The notes: generated by a model from the sequence alone, not told the origin. A stretch of DNA of 64,000 nt from Rotaria sordida (GCA_905250125.1 CAJNOL010000400.1:62001-126000); one strand, 5' to 3'; positions 48,774-62,383 are shown, counted from the stretch's first letter. Made by a program: numbers and translations.

Positions 48774-49078
48774 CTGAAGAGTATTTTCTTGAGCTTTGAT
48801 TGAATCATGATAAGCATAATAAGAGTCTTCATATCTGTACAGAATCGGCTCCATCACACTTCAAATTGTATTTCGCACAGAATTGTGCTGAAAGTTTTTT
48901 GTTCAAAAATAGACGATGAAAGTGTCAATAATTTCTCATGCCATCACAAGCATAATTCACTATCCTCTAGATGAAAATTCTTTTTTGTCAAAAAGTCACA
49001 GAGAAATGACCCAAAGATGTTCAATAGTTTTCTCATCTGCATGCTTACTACATAGTTTTGCTGTTAAGTACGAGATGT

Positions 49079-52000
49079 TTATTTACCTTCATGGCTATCA
49101 GGCTGTCGATTATGGATATTTGCTCGACGTTGACGTTGATGAAGGATAATCCAGTAGAAAAGTTTTGCAACAACTGGAACAATAAGACGAAGACTAGTGA
49201 CAAGACCACCAAACAGTCCACCGATAATTGCAACAATATAAACGCGATCCATTCGCTTTACGATTCTGTATGTACAGGTAGCAGCAGCACAACTATTATA
49301 GTAGCCATCGAAGATTGAGCTCATTTTCCACTCTCCAACCATCAGCCGATTAAAAATGGTCTCAACTGTATCTTCCAGTAAGAACAATGACAAAGCTGAA
49401 CTATTCAAAGGTTTGATATTAAGAGTAGCTGAAGGTAGTGGCAGTCGTTTAGGCATATCAACATTGAACATGGAGAGAAGAATATTCAAACAGGTCTGAT
49501 TGAAGAAGCAGCGTAAATCAGAATTCAAGATTGATTCGAAAGGATTGCATGACTTGATTAGACCAGGTACTCTCCAGACTACTGTATCCACTGTGCAATT
49601 GTCGCCGTACTGACACAAAAATTGACCTCCAGACCATAAAGGATCTGGACAATCAAATGCAACACTACAAGCGCAGACGTTAAATGCCGAAGGAGCAGGA
49701 GAGTATCGTCGCAACAAAGGCTTGCCATTCACTACTAATGATTGAAAACGCATACCATTCAGAAATCCAGACGCAGCAATAAATTTTCGGAGGATTGTGA
49801 TAAACATCGTATCGTTCATCTTTAAATTCACCAGAAATGCGGTAATTATGGATTCTATACGTGCTTCAAATATGCTTCCTTAATACAAGAGGATGAAATA
49901 ATCTTTAGAATCAAATCAAAAGATTTGCAATATCTAGCAGGTTTCCATGACCTCACTAGTTTCTATCATCTAACATGGAAGCAGAGAGAAATATATCAAA
50001 TGAGTTAGAAAACTGAATCCTACCAAGTAGAAGATATCAATGAAGAACAAACCCAGTTCTTTCAAACTATATTTATAAGTATATAATCAGACTTTTGAAA
50101 ATGGGACTACTCGATTTTAAACTTTTTTGACTTGCTTCTTCCTTGTCATCGTTTGTCATTTTCTCTCAAATGCTTCGCCTCACCATGGGTGGCATTATTG
50201 TTTGACAGAAACCTATTTTCTGTACACTAATAGATCGATTCTTTGACTGTCCGCACCATTATTCAGAACTATATCGCTCACTGTCTTCATCCTTGCAAAG
50301 AACCAACAGAATATCGCCTAAGAATCCTAATCAAAATTTTTCTTTTTTTATCCCTTTCATTAGAACATGAGTCGTATCGGTTTTATCTGAAAAATGGAGT
50401 TACTTGTTAAAAATTGATCGTTAGTATAAGAAAACTAGCAGAATATAAGAACTTTTATATAGTCATATACGAGTGCACATCATCTGGAATAGTTGTTAAA
50501 TTGTATCACAGAGTTCTGTAGCTATAGGCAGAGTGTGATGATTTTCGAATAAGTTCTGTTACGGTTTTCAACTTTTTTTCATGGAAAAGAGAGTAAAACA
50601 CTGATTGTATGAAAACCAATATATTGAGAAAATTTATTTCAGTCCACAAACTCGCTAAAGCAATCGTTTGAACTTTATAAAAAGTTTCTAATATAAATAA
50701 ATGTAACAAAAGTCAATCACTGTCATATGTCTACAATACAATACAACATATACGCCATTTGACAGATGGATATCTTATAAGCCTACTTTCGAATTCACTG
50801 GAGCGATCGTCAAAATATTGTTTTGCAAAAAATATCTTGATATTCCTCTTATGAGACTAATATGTCTTGAAAAGTGTTGTTGAGCTTGATGAAAATGGCA
50901 CATCATTCAAGAGTGATAATTGTTTATCAACAAAATGATTCGTCATTGTATTTTCCTAGGATAACGATGATCTTAGTGTTGTCCGTCGGATGAAGGCCAC
51001 TACCTGTGTCATCTAATATCGAGTCGCTGAAATTCAAGAACAATGTAGATCCGGGCAACTCAGAGGTTTTCCAAATAAAACTCAAGTTCATCTAGATACT
51101 GTACAATTGGAGTATGCATAAAGTCGTCTACTGATTGTCGAATAGCATTGACTTCAAACTATTGAAAACATTTGAGATCGGTATTCGATACATTTGTCGA
51201 AAAAGAAAAACTCTGGAATAAGAGTGAAGATTTATGTGAAAAAGTATTCTACTTACGAGAAAGTGCATTTGTGCTGATAAACTCATTCGTAATCAATCCA
51301 TCTTGAGTATCACTGACCGAGGTTTGAGCGTAAAAGCAGAGGAATGTAATGCCATAGAAGAAGGTGAACCCAGCAACGCGAAAGTCATCGTTTGAAATAT
51401 TGCGCCTATCTGATTCATTAGAGAATCGGATCGTAAAGAAGCCATCGAGCCAAATGGGATGCAAAAAGTCACTTGTGCAAATCTGTAAATGAAAAATAAG
51501 GATTATGCATATGTATATGGATGCAAGTGAGGATGGCTTGAATTGCCAGTGTTAATTTCTTTTTCCTCAGTAAAAACAAAAAGTGTAGTTTTCTCACTGA
51601 TTGAAAAATATTTTGTAAACGATATTTGGAATCAAAGTTAATCTAAATAACTATTGTCTAGACAAAATAATCTGGAATCCAGAAAGTTACAAGTAAAGTT
51701 CATTGAATAGCAATTTATTTGTCCCTAGACTGAAAGATCAAGAAATTTCTTGTTAACAAATATATACTTTATGATGATCAAAGTACATTTGCACTGCTTG
51801 TTCATTCACAGTAGAAAGCTTTTAGCGTAATCCCTTTAGGATTAAAATGTGAAAGATGATGAACCTATTTCACATGAACATGAAGATGCTTTTATATTCA
51901 ACATGATGGGTTGCAAAGTCACTAGAGAATCAACTCTAAGTGTCTACAACGGTCTGTAATAGGGTCTAATATACCGCATTAAGGGAGATAAATTGTTTTT

Positions 52001-55000
52001 TCGAACTTCAGAATTTCAAATCGAATCAGGATCAAAAAATCCACAAGCCCACGTGCCGAAAATCGAAAACTCCTAAACCAAAATTCCGCACTCCGAAAAA
52101 CATCATAAGATGTGTTATGTCTTTCACGGTCTGCGAAGGAAGGAGGATCCAATTTTCTAGCTACATACTTCAACACTCATTTCCAATCGTGTCTCACAAA
52201 ATAGCGATGTTATTATGACAAGTAGAATGAGTTGATCTCTGTATTATGCTATATTTCATCAATTGTGATCCAAATAGTGTTAACATCATCTCTGTGAGAT
52301 TAGAAAGTGACATGATGAAACAATTTTAGACATGATGAATATCAATTTTGCTTTATATTTCAATCCACTGTTATGATTGCAAGAAGAATAATATTAAAAA
52401 ACCATGAGTTGTACAAAATGAGGCGCAGCATGGATTTATTAAGTGTTTCATTCAACTGTGATAAACGCTGTAGTCTACACTCATGATTATAACAAACCCT
52501 ATACGTGAAACGAAAAGAGAATTCTAACTATATGCTTCTACTAAGTAGATATCAGTGTCCGATATGGATTCATTTTCTGTGAATCGACCTGATTTGAGAA
52601 CAACTCTTTTTCAATGATCCCGTCACAGGTCTGACTCGACCCGAGTCGCTCACTGATAGACATTATAAGACTATACTACGTTTGGATACTTTTAAAAATA
52701 TATCAATTGTCTTCATATGAAAAAATGGATGGAGCAGAAATCTTTTATCTAGTGTACAAATTTAGAATTCGAAAACAAACAAGTAAGAAATATTATTAGA
52801 TTATGAATTCAATCTGATCAATTGGAGACAAAATTCATTTCAGCAAGAAATCTTTGATTGAGTTTAGACAAAAATAGTTTCAAATGATACTTTCTAATAC
52901 TGAAATCTAGTATCCTTTAGAGTATTGCTTTGACTTTTAATAAATGTATGATGAACTCGAAAATTGATATGTCATTTCTCACCGGATGATATCGTGGAGA
53001 TGAAATGATGAGTATTTTGTTGTAAGTTACTGTCTGTTGTGAACATGGACATATAAGTGTTGTCGGATAAGTGCTGTGAAGTCTTTCGAAAGTTGTCAAA
53101 GATGGATTTAATATTGTCACTGAACGTGTACTGATTTTTGATGATGAGTAGATCATGAGTGTCGTAATACCGACTATCACTAGAATCACATAGATGCGTG
53201 TCGCATGAATACCAAGTACTTGATCACTCAAATCATCCTTAAACAAAAACAAATTGTATTGAGATTTCGACAGTCTTACTTTTGTAAAACACTATCTAAA
53301 AGAAGTATTGAAGTGTATGGGGCACATATTTCGATCTATCCTCTTTCCTCCCTACTGACTGTGGCGAATGCTCCTTAGAAACCAGCAAAGATTGTAATAT
53401 GTACCGTCCACAAACCATCATAGACCGTGACAGACACTCTCTAGAGACCATCACAGATTGTAGCAGACGTTGATGGTTGGCGATTATAGACCATATATCA
53501 ATGAAGTCTCATTCTAATATTTGAACTACTTCCTTACTGTATCTCTGGTGGATTAAGTACAAGAAAGATAAAGGAATGTGTTCCGAGATATGTGGAATAC
53601 AACAATCTCTCAATAATTAGTAACAGCAGCTACATCGTGTTTCACATTTTAATCCGACAGAGATTATGCTAACAGCTTTAATCATTTAGGTCATGAGTAC
53701 ATCAAATTTTCATTTCCATGATACATAGGTGAGGCATAGTCCTAGAAATGACTTTAACTGAGGTCAACATAGTTTGGAAAAGCTTGTTAGCTCGATCCTT
53801 TTAGGGCTGAAATGTGAAACTTACATATGTTATTTAGTCTCAATAAATTAATACAAAGTAGATGAAGTGAAAAATCTGTCATAGACTATAGTTCTGTTCC
53901 AACATAATCGATCAGCAAAGTACAAATTTGTCTTATTTATTTCTGCGTTTCGAACAGAATTTTTTTCTTTTTTTCTTGTTTCGCACGCTCTATTTTTTGT
54001 TTGCATTGCTACAATTCGCTAATTATTTTTCTTTTCTTATTTGGTTTTTCTTAATTTAACTTTATGAGTATTCTAAGAATTAAATTAAATGGCAAATAAG
54101 CATGTTGTACATATCGATCGAATCTACAATAGTAGTTCTTAACGTATTACTATACATCTCGACCAACTCATAGACACTGATATTGATTATTATCCAAAAT
54201 TCTAACTTGATCAACTCACACTTTTTATGTTGATTATATGATGACTGTGGCAAATCAATGCATCATTACTCATCATCCTTGACATCTTGAATATCAACCT
54301 TTATCTGTGTAAAACTCAAAAACTGCACTATTTAAAGTATTGACAAATGTATTTCAACCATTCAAATTTCGATGAAGACTGTAGAATATTCTAGAATTTT
54401 CTAGAACAGTCAAACTCATGTTGTTAATTCTGTTTAGCTCCTTTTTCCTCAATTACTATTGTCTGTAATTGAGGAGAAGGAAGTTCTAAAGTCTCTGATT
54501 GGAGGACGGTATGTTAATGTCTGTAGAGGGGAAGAGGAGCCACAAAATTTCGACTTAAAATATACACTCATTCTTTTCTTCGAAAGTATACGTGAGTGTC
54601 ATAAAAAAAGTCTTGCAAGTAGCCATAGATGAAAACAAAATTTCTTCACCATTGATTGTAAATTGCATTCTATTTCCCATCTAACTTCTTCTCCAAAAAT
54701 AAATAAATATAAAACAGAACAACAACGACAGAGTCTGGTTAGAATATTCTACTAACAGAAATCGTAACTCAAGAGAGAAATCTTCGACAAACATCAAGAC
54801 TTCAAAATCATCCATGATGAATAGCACATTTCCTACAACTTCGAACTAAATTACTGGACATGAGTACTTTATGAGAAAATACAATTAATTCACATCACTC
54901 ATTCTCTGATAATAGACTACGTCTTTAGTCGATAAATTGAAAGAGTTTATTTTTTGAAAGACTTGTCTGAAGATCGACTGGTCTAATCAGGAAAGTTTAA

Positions 55001-56385
55001 GAAGAACACATTGATTTTGTCGCAAACTCCATCATGTGCATAACTTCATATCGACATATATAGGGTTTTCAATAATTTTCAACAATGGTACAGCATAAAA
55101 ATTCGATAGATTGTGCCTCATCTGACTTTTCGGCAAGTACTGAATAGAGAATGCTAAATTTATCGCTCTTCTGCGAGTTTTATTGATCGAACCTGTTGTA
55201 GTTGACTTTCTGTCAAAAACAAATAGCAAATAGTGTTTAAAAATAGGGCTTCTTCTAGAATTCATCGCGAGACTTGCAAAAATTTGTCTGTGAGTGTTAG
55301 AAATTTTCGCAAAAAGTCAGACGATTTACAGCGTTTGGCAAGGAAAAGAGTCCCATCTCGCCTCCACTTTCTAATCGGGAAGCCTGGATGTATGATATTT
55401 TAATGTTTTCAAATATATTTCACACAAGCATACGAAAATGTGATAAATGAATCGAACATCAAGGAAAAGAGATAATTCAAAAATTATCCTTTCTTTTTTT
55501 GTTCTCTTAGTTATTACCAAGATGTAGTACATGTGACTAAAGTTTCAGTTCAAATGGTATCCAATAGTTCAAGAGTGTTCCTCGTACATGTTTCAATTCA
55601 AAAAAATTATAGATTCAACAACTTCCACCTCGCCCCTTTGAAGAGAATTCCATTAAATGTATTTTTTTATGTTGAAGTCAATTCATAACAAGCTGTCAGT
55701 GCAATCCTTATGGGACTAAAATGTGAAATATGAAGATTCTTGCCATATTTAACTTGATTGGTCAGCAAGGTAAGGAAGAATCATTTCTAATAGTCACCGA
55801 TTGCCTATCATAGAGGCTAATATGTCGCATTACGAGAGAAATCTAAATTTTTCAAATTACAGGATTTAAAATCAATTCAAAATCTAAAAGTTCAGAAGTA
55901 CGAGATTGCAAAATTCTACACTGAATGGTTCAAAAAAGCCAGAATTCCATGGTTCGAAAACCCATAATAGAATGCGATATGTATGTCACAATTTGTGGGA
56001 AGAAGAAGAACGAATTTTGGATCCAACTTTCTCATGATATACTTCAACACTCATTTCCAACCTTGTTTCACAAGAAAATTCGATTTTTAATGAACAGCTA
56101 GATCCTAAATATGCATATATTTCTGTAAAACGGACATTGTCATCCTACAAAGTGGTTCTTAGACATCATACCTTAAAGAGATTAATTTTGGCAATACGCT
56201 GTTTGCTTTTCTTCAAGATATGAATCAATTTAATACGCCAACCTAGAAGAGAAGAAGGTATCTTCGTATATTGCAACATCTAAGAATACCTGGTGTCAAA
56301 ATATGAGCATCATTCAATCTGTGTTCAGCTTCTACAGTTGAAACCAATGAGATAGTGGATACATGACTAGTTTTGCTATCAGGAT
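49079..56385 (-). CDS. Two-TM DEG/ENaC-like protein, unit 2
   Basis: Exons (complement) 56290-56385, 56172-56242, 52983-53237, 51257-51482 and 49087-49878 join with matching phases; unspliced reading ends at a stop at 49079. The N-terminal exons give a polar segment then LIHILKKSKQRIAKINLFK, equivalent to LLHQLNKLRIETKKHLVKMN in unit 3. TM1 is IYVILVIVGITTLMIYSSSK, followed by LNPSLTTFERLHSTYPTTLI and CPCS. The ectodomain includes ICTSDF, LRCFFNQTC and NSCAAATCTYRIV. TM2 is YIVAIIGGLFGGLVTSLRLI. The first exon has no in-frame ATG; its phase-1 acceptor (TTTTTAG before 56385) accepts the phase-1 donor closing unit 1 (56452), and a phase-1 donor closes unit 2 at 49087. The 2.9-kb intron 2 and 1.5-kb intron 3 hold dispersed repeats. 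Confidence 0.7.
51790..52200 (+). repeat. Dispersed repeat R2, copy in unit 2 intron
   Basis: This stretch matches 55680-56090 over about 400 bp in the same orientation: TAATCC.TTTAGGATTAAAAT at the left, and TACTTCAACACTCATTTCCA at the right. The left edge also resembles the left edge of family R (805 and 53790). The short ORF inside is incidental. Confidence 0.65.
53790..54615 (+). repeat. Dispersed repeat family R, copy in unit 2 intron
   Basis: The left edge (TAGCTCGATCCTTTTAGGGC..AATGTGAAAC), the middle (AATGTATTTCAACCATTCAA) and the right end (TTTTCTTCGAAAGTATACG, then an A-run) match the copy at 805-1930 in the same order. Confidence 0.55.
55680..56090 (+). repeat. Dispersed repeat R2, second copy
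   Basis: Partner of 51790-52200, about 400 bp, same strand, ending ATACTTCAACACTCATTTCC. It lies directly upstream of the 56172-56242 exon on the other strand. Confidence 0.65.
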
Positions 56386-56434
56386 CTAAAAAGAATGATT
56401 CGATAAATAGTATTCTTGATAAATACAAAGGAAA

Positions 56435-59392
56435 TCATTTTTTGGTAATACCTTGTTGTGTTTCTGTAGGATGAACCTTCATTTGTGTTTTTCGAAGAAA
56501 CCATCCATATATATATTGACTAAACTTGACAATTAATGGTGCTATGATATGAAGACCAATAATGAGACCTCCATACCAACCAATGAGTAAAGTTAGTACA
56601 TAGATGAGACTATGGTATTGTTCCACCTTATAAGTACATTCAGTCGGTGCACAAAAAGTGAAATAACTAGAGAAATTCTTTGTAGTATTCCAGTGATCGA
56701 TTAAAAGTTGATCAAAAATGGACAGAGTTGAGGTGTTCGGTAAGAAATTCAACATGGCTGAACTATTTAATGGCTTAGGCCAATCACTAGCAGGTAGACT
56801 TGAAATCCATCTGGCTGTATTATTGAGACATGTAGCCGAAAAAAAACATTCTAGGTTACTACCAAGGAATGCATCATATGGCATACATCCCACTTTCATT
56901 CCAGGAATGACAAAGACTGGTGGTGGATATGGATCCATCATTCGAAAATAAGGACGTCGTTCGGTAGCCCAATCATAAATACCTGCTTTGTATATTGCAG
57001 TGGTGAATGGGTTGCAAAAGAAAAAGTTGTTCGAGGGATCCTATTAAAAAATGTTCTCAATTGTAATAGTTCATAGGAATATGAACGAAGCATGTATGTG
57101 TATCATTCTCAAACTACATCAACTCCCAAAGCTATGATTTCGATAACGACTACTATTCAAGTTATTTGTTGGCTCACTTGAGTAGTTAGTAAACCACTGA
57201 TTGCAATGCTACTATCAAACTCCATAGTCAAAAACGAATTTTCAGAGAAGTATCTTAGATATTTATGTGACAATAATGAAGAGGAAAAAATTCAATAGAA
57301 ATCAAATCAGTTCAAGCTAGAAGTGGAATCGATTGAGAAAATCCAAGTCGACTCATGCTAACTAGATCAAGATTTCAACAGAACCCATAGATTAGTAAAT
57401 TATCATCAGTAAAACAGTGTTAATTCTATGGATAGACTGCTCGTTCTCATGCTTAATTTTTGCATGTTTTTATCTATTATTAACACATAGAGTGTTTGCA
57501 AAAGATGCAAACATTGAAAAACATTTCTAAAATGAAAAAGTGATTGTCCTTCTGTAGTTCGAGCTCATCGAGCTGATACTGCAAATATCTACGAACTCAC
57601 AAATGGTTTCAATTGAAAAAATATCGCTTTTAAACATCATTCTTTTCCGGACTATGAGCATTTATATTTGTTGTCAGTAAGTAGATCGACACGAACTAAG
57701 CATAGATCCACCATATCAGCTAATCAGTCGCTGATCTATGGAATAGAAAAATGGCATAATTTGTGGATTTTTATCGTTATAAATGCAGTAGTGATAATGG
57801 CATTTCGTCAGTCTACAAAACTTCTTATTTGCCTTATTGAGCTAAATTATTTATGGGATGAAAAATACTGAACGATATTGATATTGCGATAAAAAACACA
57901 TGAAGTCCATAGCGGATTTCTTAGATGTATGGCCACCTAAACAATGGCTTTCCTGTCAGTGCTAGTCTTTTGTTTTACTACGACTTCAATATAATGAGAG
58001 AGGATCAGCACGCTATGACAAATCTCTCCAAGAGACTATCGAAATCATAGGTTATTCTTGTTTAATTCTCTCTTACTCTTTTAAACGATCGACTTATGGA
58101 AAGAAGATAAGCATTGACAGTAATGATATTAAAATGAGCGATCGTACATCTAAGCAATTCACTAGTGATCCCATGAGTTTATTGTCAAAATATCAGTCTA
58201 GTTGAGTATTGTCGTCTCATAGATAATTTAACTCAATTAGACAAATGAGAAGTTCAGTAAAATGACTCGATATCGTTAGTATTACTGTGTTTATACCGAT
58301 AAAAATCGAGAAATTGTACTGTTTCTGTATTACATAGACTGAAGACTAAGAAGATAATATTTTAGACTTATGCTTATTTCATGTCTTCCTAACTAACTCA
58401 TCGACAAAAAACATGGTTATTCATAGAACTAGCTCAAAGAGTTCGAGCTATTCACCGGATCACGTCTCCATTTCTACCTTAAACTTCGTCTAGAATAAAA
58501 GATCATGCCTTTACATAGTGTCTCGATAGATCGCTACATTTTTTGATGGACTTTTCTTGGAGAGTCAATATTTTTACTAATTTGATTGATATTTATAGAT
58601 AATGTTTTCAAGGTATTTGCTCCGCTGAAAAATACGCTCTTTAGTTAGAAATATATTGTTGATGAAAATGCCGAAATAAATTCCTTCAAAAACCCCAAGA
58701 AAAACTGAGTATTTTTCAAAAATATTTATTTATATTTTCTAAAAACTCGATATTTTTGGAACATATTAATTGATAAGTGGATTATCTTCTAATAGAGCGT
58801 TTGAACTGTTTCTCAAACATCACCATATACAGAGAAAGCACCCTTCTAATATAGGGAAACCTTGGTTATGTTCTGCTCTTTTTGTTTTTGGTCTGAATGG
58901 TTCACTATTTGAATCCTTTTATTTGTTCGCGAAGGATCAAAATAAGTGACTTACATGACTAAAAGAAGCATTGTCATGACGTGGATAAAAGTTTTTTACA
59001 ACTTGATACTGATCCGAGCCTGGCACACTCATCTGAAATGCATTTGTGTGTACTGCTGAGTAACTACCACTTAGTTGAACCATAAGCATAAGTATTTGAC
59101 CAATAAATGATGTTGCTATTGGTGACGCCACGCTTCGATTGAAAGCGTCTATCATAGCCTTTGTTTGAATATCGAATGATGCATTTGATAAAACTTGAGA
59201 GTTCAATAATGAAACACTAGGAAACCAACTTAAAAGATTGTTCACTGTTGTCTCCGTAAATGAACAATGCATTGATAATAGTCTAAAGACAGCTGCGGCA
59301 ATTAGACGAAAGTCGAGTGGAGTCATCTTTGTTGTTTGTGCGTTGTACAATGAACTAATCCATTTTTCTGATAATAATTCACTGGAACATAT
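56435..59392 (-). CDS. Two-TM DEG/ENaC-like protein, unit 1 (TM1 exon missing)
   Basis: Exons 58955-59392 and 56452-57040 (complement) join in phase 0; unspliced reading stops at 56435. The first exon begins ICSSELLSEKWI, equivalent to ICSSAFINTTW in unit 3 and ICTSDFLHPIW in unit 2. The second exon carries GMKVGCMPYDAFLGSNLECF, CAPTECTYKVEQYHSLIYVL and TM2 (LLIGWYGGLIIGLHIIAPLI) with a basic tail. A phase-1 donor GTATTA at 56452 can splice over 66 nt to 56385, continuing directly into unit 2 and skipping the nearby stop. No TM1 exon was found between 59392 and 60110, although a stretch matching the intron just 5' of unit 2's TM1 exon is present at about 60110-60180. Unit 1 is therefore either 5'-truncated or starts further away. 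Confidence 0.65.
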
Positions 59393-60261
59393 CTATTCAG
59401 AAAAGAAAACAAGTCATTCACTTTATAGTATGATTATATTTCGAATCTTGTAAATTCTCGAATTTCTCTGATTTTCTGTGTAACTAGATTAAATTATTTT
59501 ATTTTATTAGAGTTGATAGTTTAGCATTTCATCAACTATAATTGTAGTACACATATGTGAATCTTAGTATTCATTGATATCAATCCTAATGTGATTATAT
59601 TATCACGTGTGATCAGTATATGAACTTCGAATGACTTATGAAATCATTATAGAACTATCACTCTCTGTTAGCATTTTCTTGTATATTGAAAGAAAGAAAT
59701 TATTAGAAGGCTAAGACTAATAACATTAATTAATGTGAGTATTAACATTTTTTTATTAGTATCAACATCAGTTTCGTACAACTACATCATTCTCTATCTA
59801 CAGGTTTTATTGTCTTAGTTTCGTCTAAACAAATCACATTATTTAAGAAATGTTAGTGTTGAAATTCAAGTTTTTTCAAGGTTTTCGTTTATTGAAGCTG
59901 CTCTTAATGTGAATGTATTCGAATTTGCTTCTAGAATCGACACTTGTTGGAATTAAAATCAGAATAGATCTTGAAAAACAACTTTTATAATTGCATTATT
60001 AACTCTTGAGAAAATAGTTTCAAACTAATTATTTGATTGCAACTATCATAACTTCAGTAACTTCAGTTCGTTTGAGTTCATTTTAGTCGAGATAAATAAA
60101 TTTATCCATATTGTGAAACACTATCTAAAAGGAGCATTGAAATGTATAGGATAGAAATTCGGATCCATCCCGTCCCCCACCCCACGCCCATAAGTTGCCT
60201 AATTCGAATTCGAATATAAATGGAGACATAACTGTCCATAATTACTTCGAAAATAAATGGG
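59393..60261. other. 5' region of unit 1; TM1 exon expected but not found
   Basis: AT-rich. 60110-60180 (AACACTATCTAAAAGGAGCA..TTG) resembles 53273-53345, which in unit 2 lies just 5' of the TM1 exon. No equivalent exon follows here, and the 73-bp array starts immediately beyond. Confidence 0.5.
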
Positions 60262-60985
60262 AAAAAAAAGCGGCACCCATGTTCAAATAGCACAAAAGCA
60301 AAAGAAATAGTTTTATACAAATGAGAAGGTGCACCCATGTATAAATAGCAAAAAAGCAAAAGAAATAGTTTTATATAAATTATAAATTTATAAATGAAAA
60401 GACCCACCCATGTTAAAATACCAAAAAAGTAAAAGAAATAGTTTTATATAAATTATAAATTTATAAATAAGAAGGCACATCCATGTTAAAATAGCAAAAA
60501 AGCAAAAGAAATAGTTTTATATAAATTATAAATTTATAAATGAAAAGGCCCACCCATGTTAAAATACCAAAAAAGCAAAAAAAATAGTTTTTATATAAAT
60601 TATAAATTTATAAATGAGAAGGCGCATCCATGTTAAAATAGCAAAAAAGCAAAAGACAAAGTTTTAAATAAATTATAAATTTATAAATAAGATGGCGCAC
60701 CCATGTTAAAATAGCAAAAACGCAAAAGAAAAAGTGTTATGTAAATTATAAATTTATAAATGAAAAGGCCCACCCATGTTAAAATAGCAAAAAAGCAAAA
60801 GAAAAAGTTTTAAATAAATTATCAATTTATAAATAAGAAGGCGCACCCATGTTAAAACAGCAAGAAAGCAAAAGAAAAGTTTTATATAAATTAGAAATTT
60901 ATAAATGAACATGCCCACCCATGTTAAAATAGCAAAAAAGGCAAAAGAAAAAGTTTTATATAAATTATAAATTCATAAGTGAGAG
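60262..60985 (+). repeat. ~73-bp tandem array, about 10 copies (left array)
   Basis: The unit contains CACCCATGTTAAAATAGCAA, AAAAGCAAAAGAAATAGTTT and TATAAATTATAAATTTATAA. The period is 73 bp where measured (60411, 60484, 60557); one early unit is shorter. An inverted version starts at 63755. Confidence 0.9.
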
Positions 60986-61002
60986 GGTACATGATTCAGG
61001 TG

Positions 61003-61105
61003 CCATAGCCCTCACCTGAAGTACTATTAACATCACCTGAGATGCTACTAGCAACACCTGAGTTTCCACCAGTATTACCTGGAATGGTAGTAGCATCGCC
61101 TACAA
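61003..61105. repeat. 21-bp minisatellite
   Basis: Degenerate units of the type ACCTGAGATGCTACTAGCA(TC) are repeated about five times. On the minus strand it is open, reading (SSISGDA)n-like. The same unit recurs at 62845-63096 and flanks 63352. Confidence 0.7.
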
Positions 61106-62157
61106 ATGATGGGGAATTTGAATTTGTGGCAAAATCAAATTCTTTAAAACTATCTTTATTTGTCAGAAATATATTTACACCGCTATATTTTACAGCGGTA
61201 TAGCGGTATAAGCGGTATGGTAGTAAATAGGAAAGCAGGTTTCTAGAAGTAAAAATTATCTTGAAACTCGTAGACCTACCCTCGTGAAAGCATTGAGAAA
61301 GGAAAAGAAAAAGTTTTCAAAAGTTTTGTTACTTGAGAATAATGAATTCAAGTGGAAGTGGCGAACCTAAGGTATATGGCTATTCCGCGGCGACTGAGAT
61401 GACCTTGAGTGATCAAAAATATTACGTTGGAAGAACCCTATGGGATGTTTCTATTGCTTTGTGAATAAGGTGGTACTCATTTATATTTTGAGTTCTGTAA
61501 TCGTTCAATGTACACGAATGGCGTGTTGATTCGTAAGTGAACTACAGTGTTTTGTTTCACCTGAGATTTCTCCAATGGCATCCGGAACATGAGCGAGCAT
61601 CGCAAATGAATGCGTCTATCTAGGTGATTCTTTGCATGTATGCGTAAACATGATACACTACGCATTATTTCATAAAGACGTAGAACCGATAGCTGTGTTG
61701 CAACTCTTGCGGAAATTGAAACAGTTTGCATTAGACTCTCTAGATGCGACTGTATAATCAAAAACTGTTCGAGCGGCGCAACCTGCCGCACAGTTACCAG
61801 TTTTTGATTCTTTCAATTCTGTTTCTTCATTTGTGTGTGCGAAACATTAGCGTATTACGCATTGGAGCAGATATGTTTGTGTGGCACATTGTTCCAAAAT
61901 TGGCTGTACTAAAAACAGGAACCAGACTTCTATAGGATGACTAGTGCTATATCGTAGCGGTTCTAGCGCATCACTGGCACAATCAAACACCATGATGTGT
62001 GACCACTCTCCCGGCACAAGACGCAAATGCACCTTTATTTTAGCGTCGTCGCGTGCTGGCTCAAATAGCGCCCATACGCCGCATTTCTCTGGAAACACGT
62101 ATGTTTTGCGAAGTTTCTATATTGTGTGCAGGCCCACACACGTCTACTCAATTCACA
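61106..62157. other. Interior of the inverted-array block
   Basis: Contains GGGGAATTTGAATTTGTGGC (about 61109), mirrored by GCCGCAAATTCAAATTCCCC near 62815. A TATAGCGGTATAAGCGGTAT cluster (about 61170-61220) is mirrored at 62698-62765. Minus-strand open frames at 61477-61791 and 61847-62098 have near-normal codon use but no recognised family; they could be captured or decayed coding sequence. Confidence 0.45.
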
Positions 62158-62383
62158 GTGCGTGGTGGCCCGAAGGACCACCCCTACAGCGTCCACAAGC
62201 CATGTCTATGTGAAAACAAGTGTGACGTCTACAATCTTCCCACTACCAGAGGGCGTACACACACCTGTATCTAAGTCTCGGCGCGTGGTGGCCCGAAGAG
62301 CGCTGACAAGGCGCGTTTATGCGAAGATTGGTTCGACTTCTACAGTCTCCCCACTACCAGAGAGTGTGAACCCCGCCCATATT
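62158..62383 (+). repeat. ~115-bp direct repeat, two copies
   Basis: Both copies start GCGTGGTGGCCCGAAG and end with CCCACTACCAGAG(A/G)G, at about 62160-62278 and 62280-62383. GC content is higher than the surroundings. Confidence 0.7.

Noticed and set aside
56243..56428. Independent start of unit 2 at 56428
   Set aside because: The apparent start is TTG inside the likely 66-nt intron; no in-frame ATG was found.
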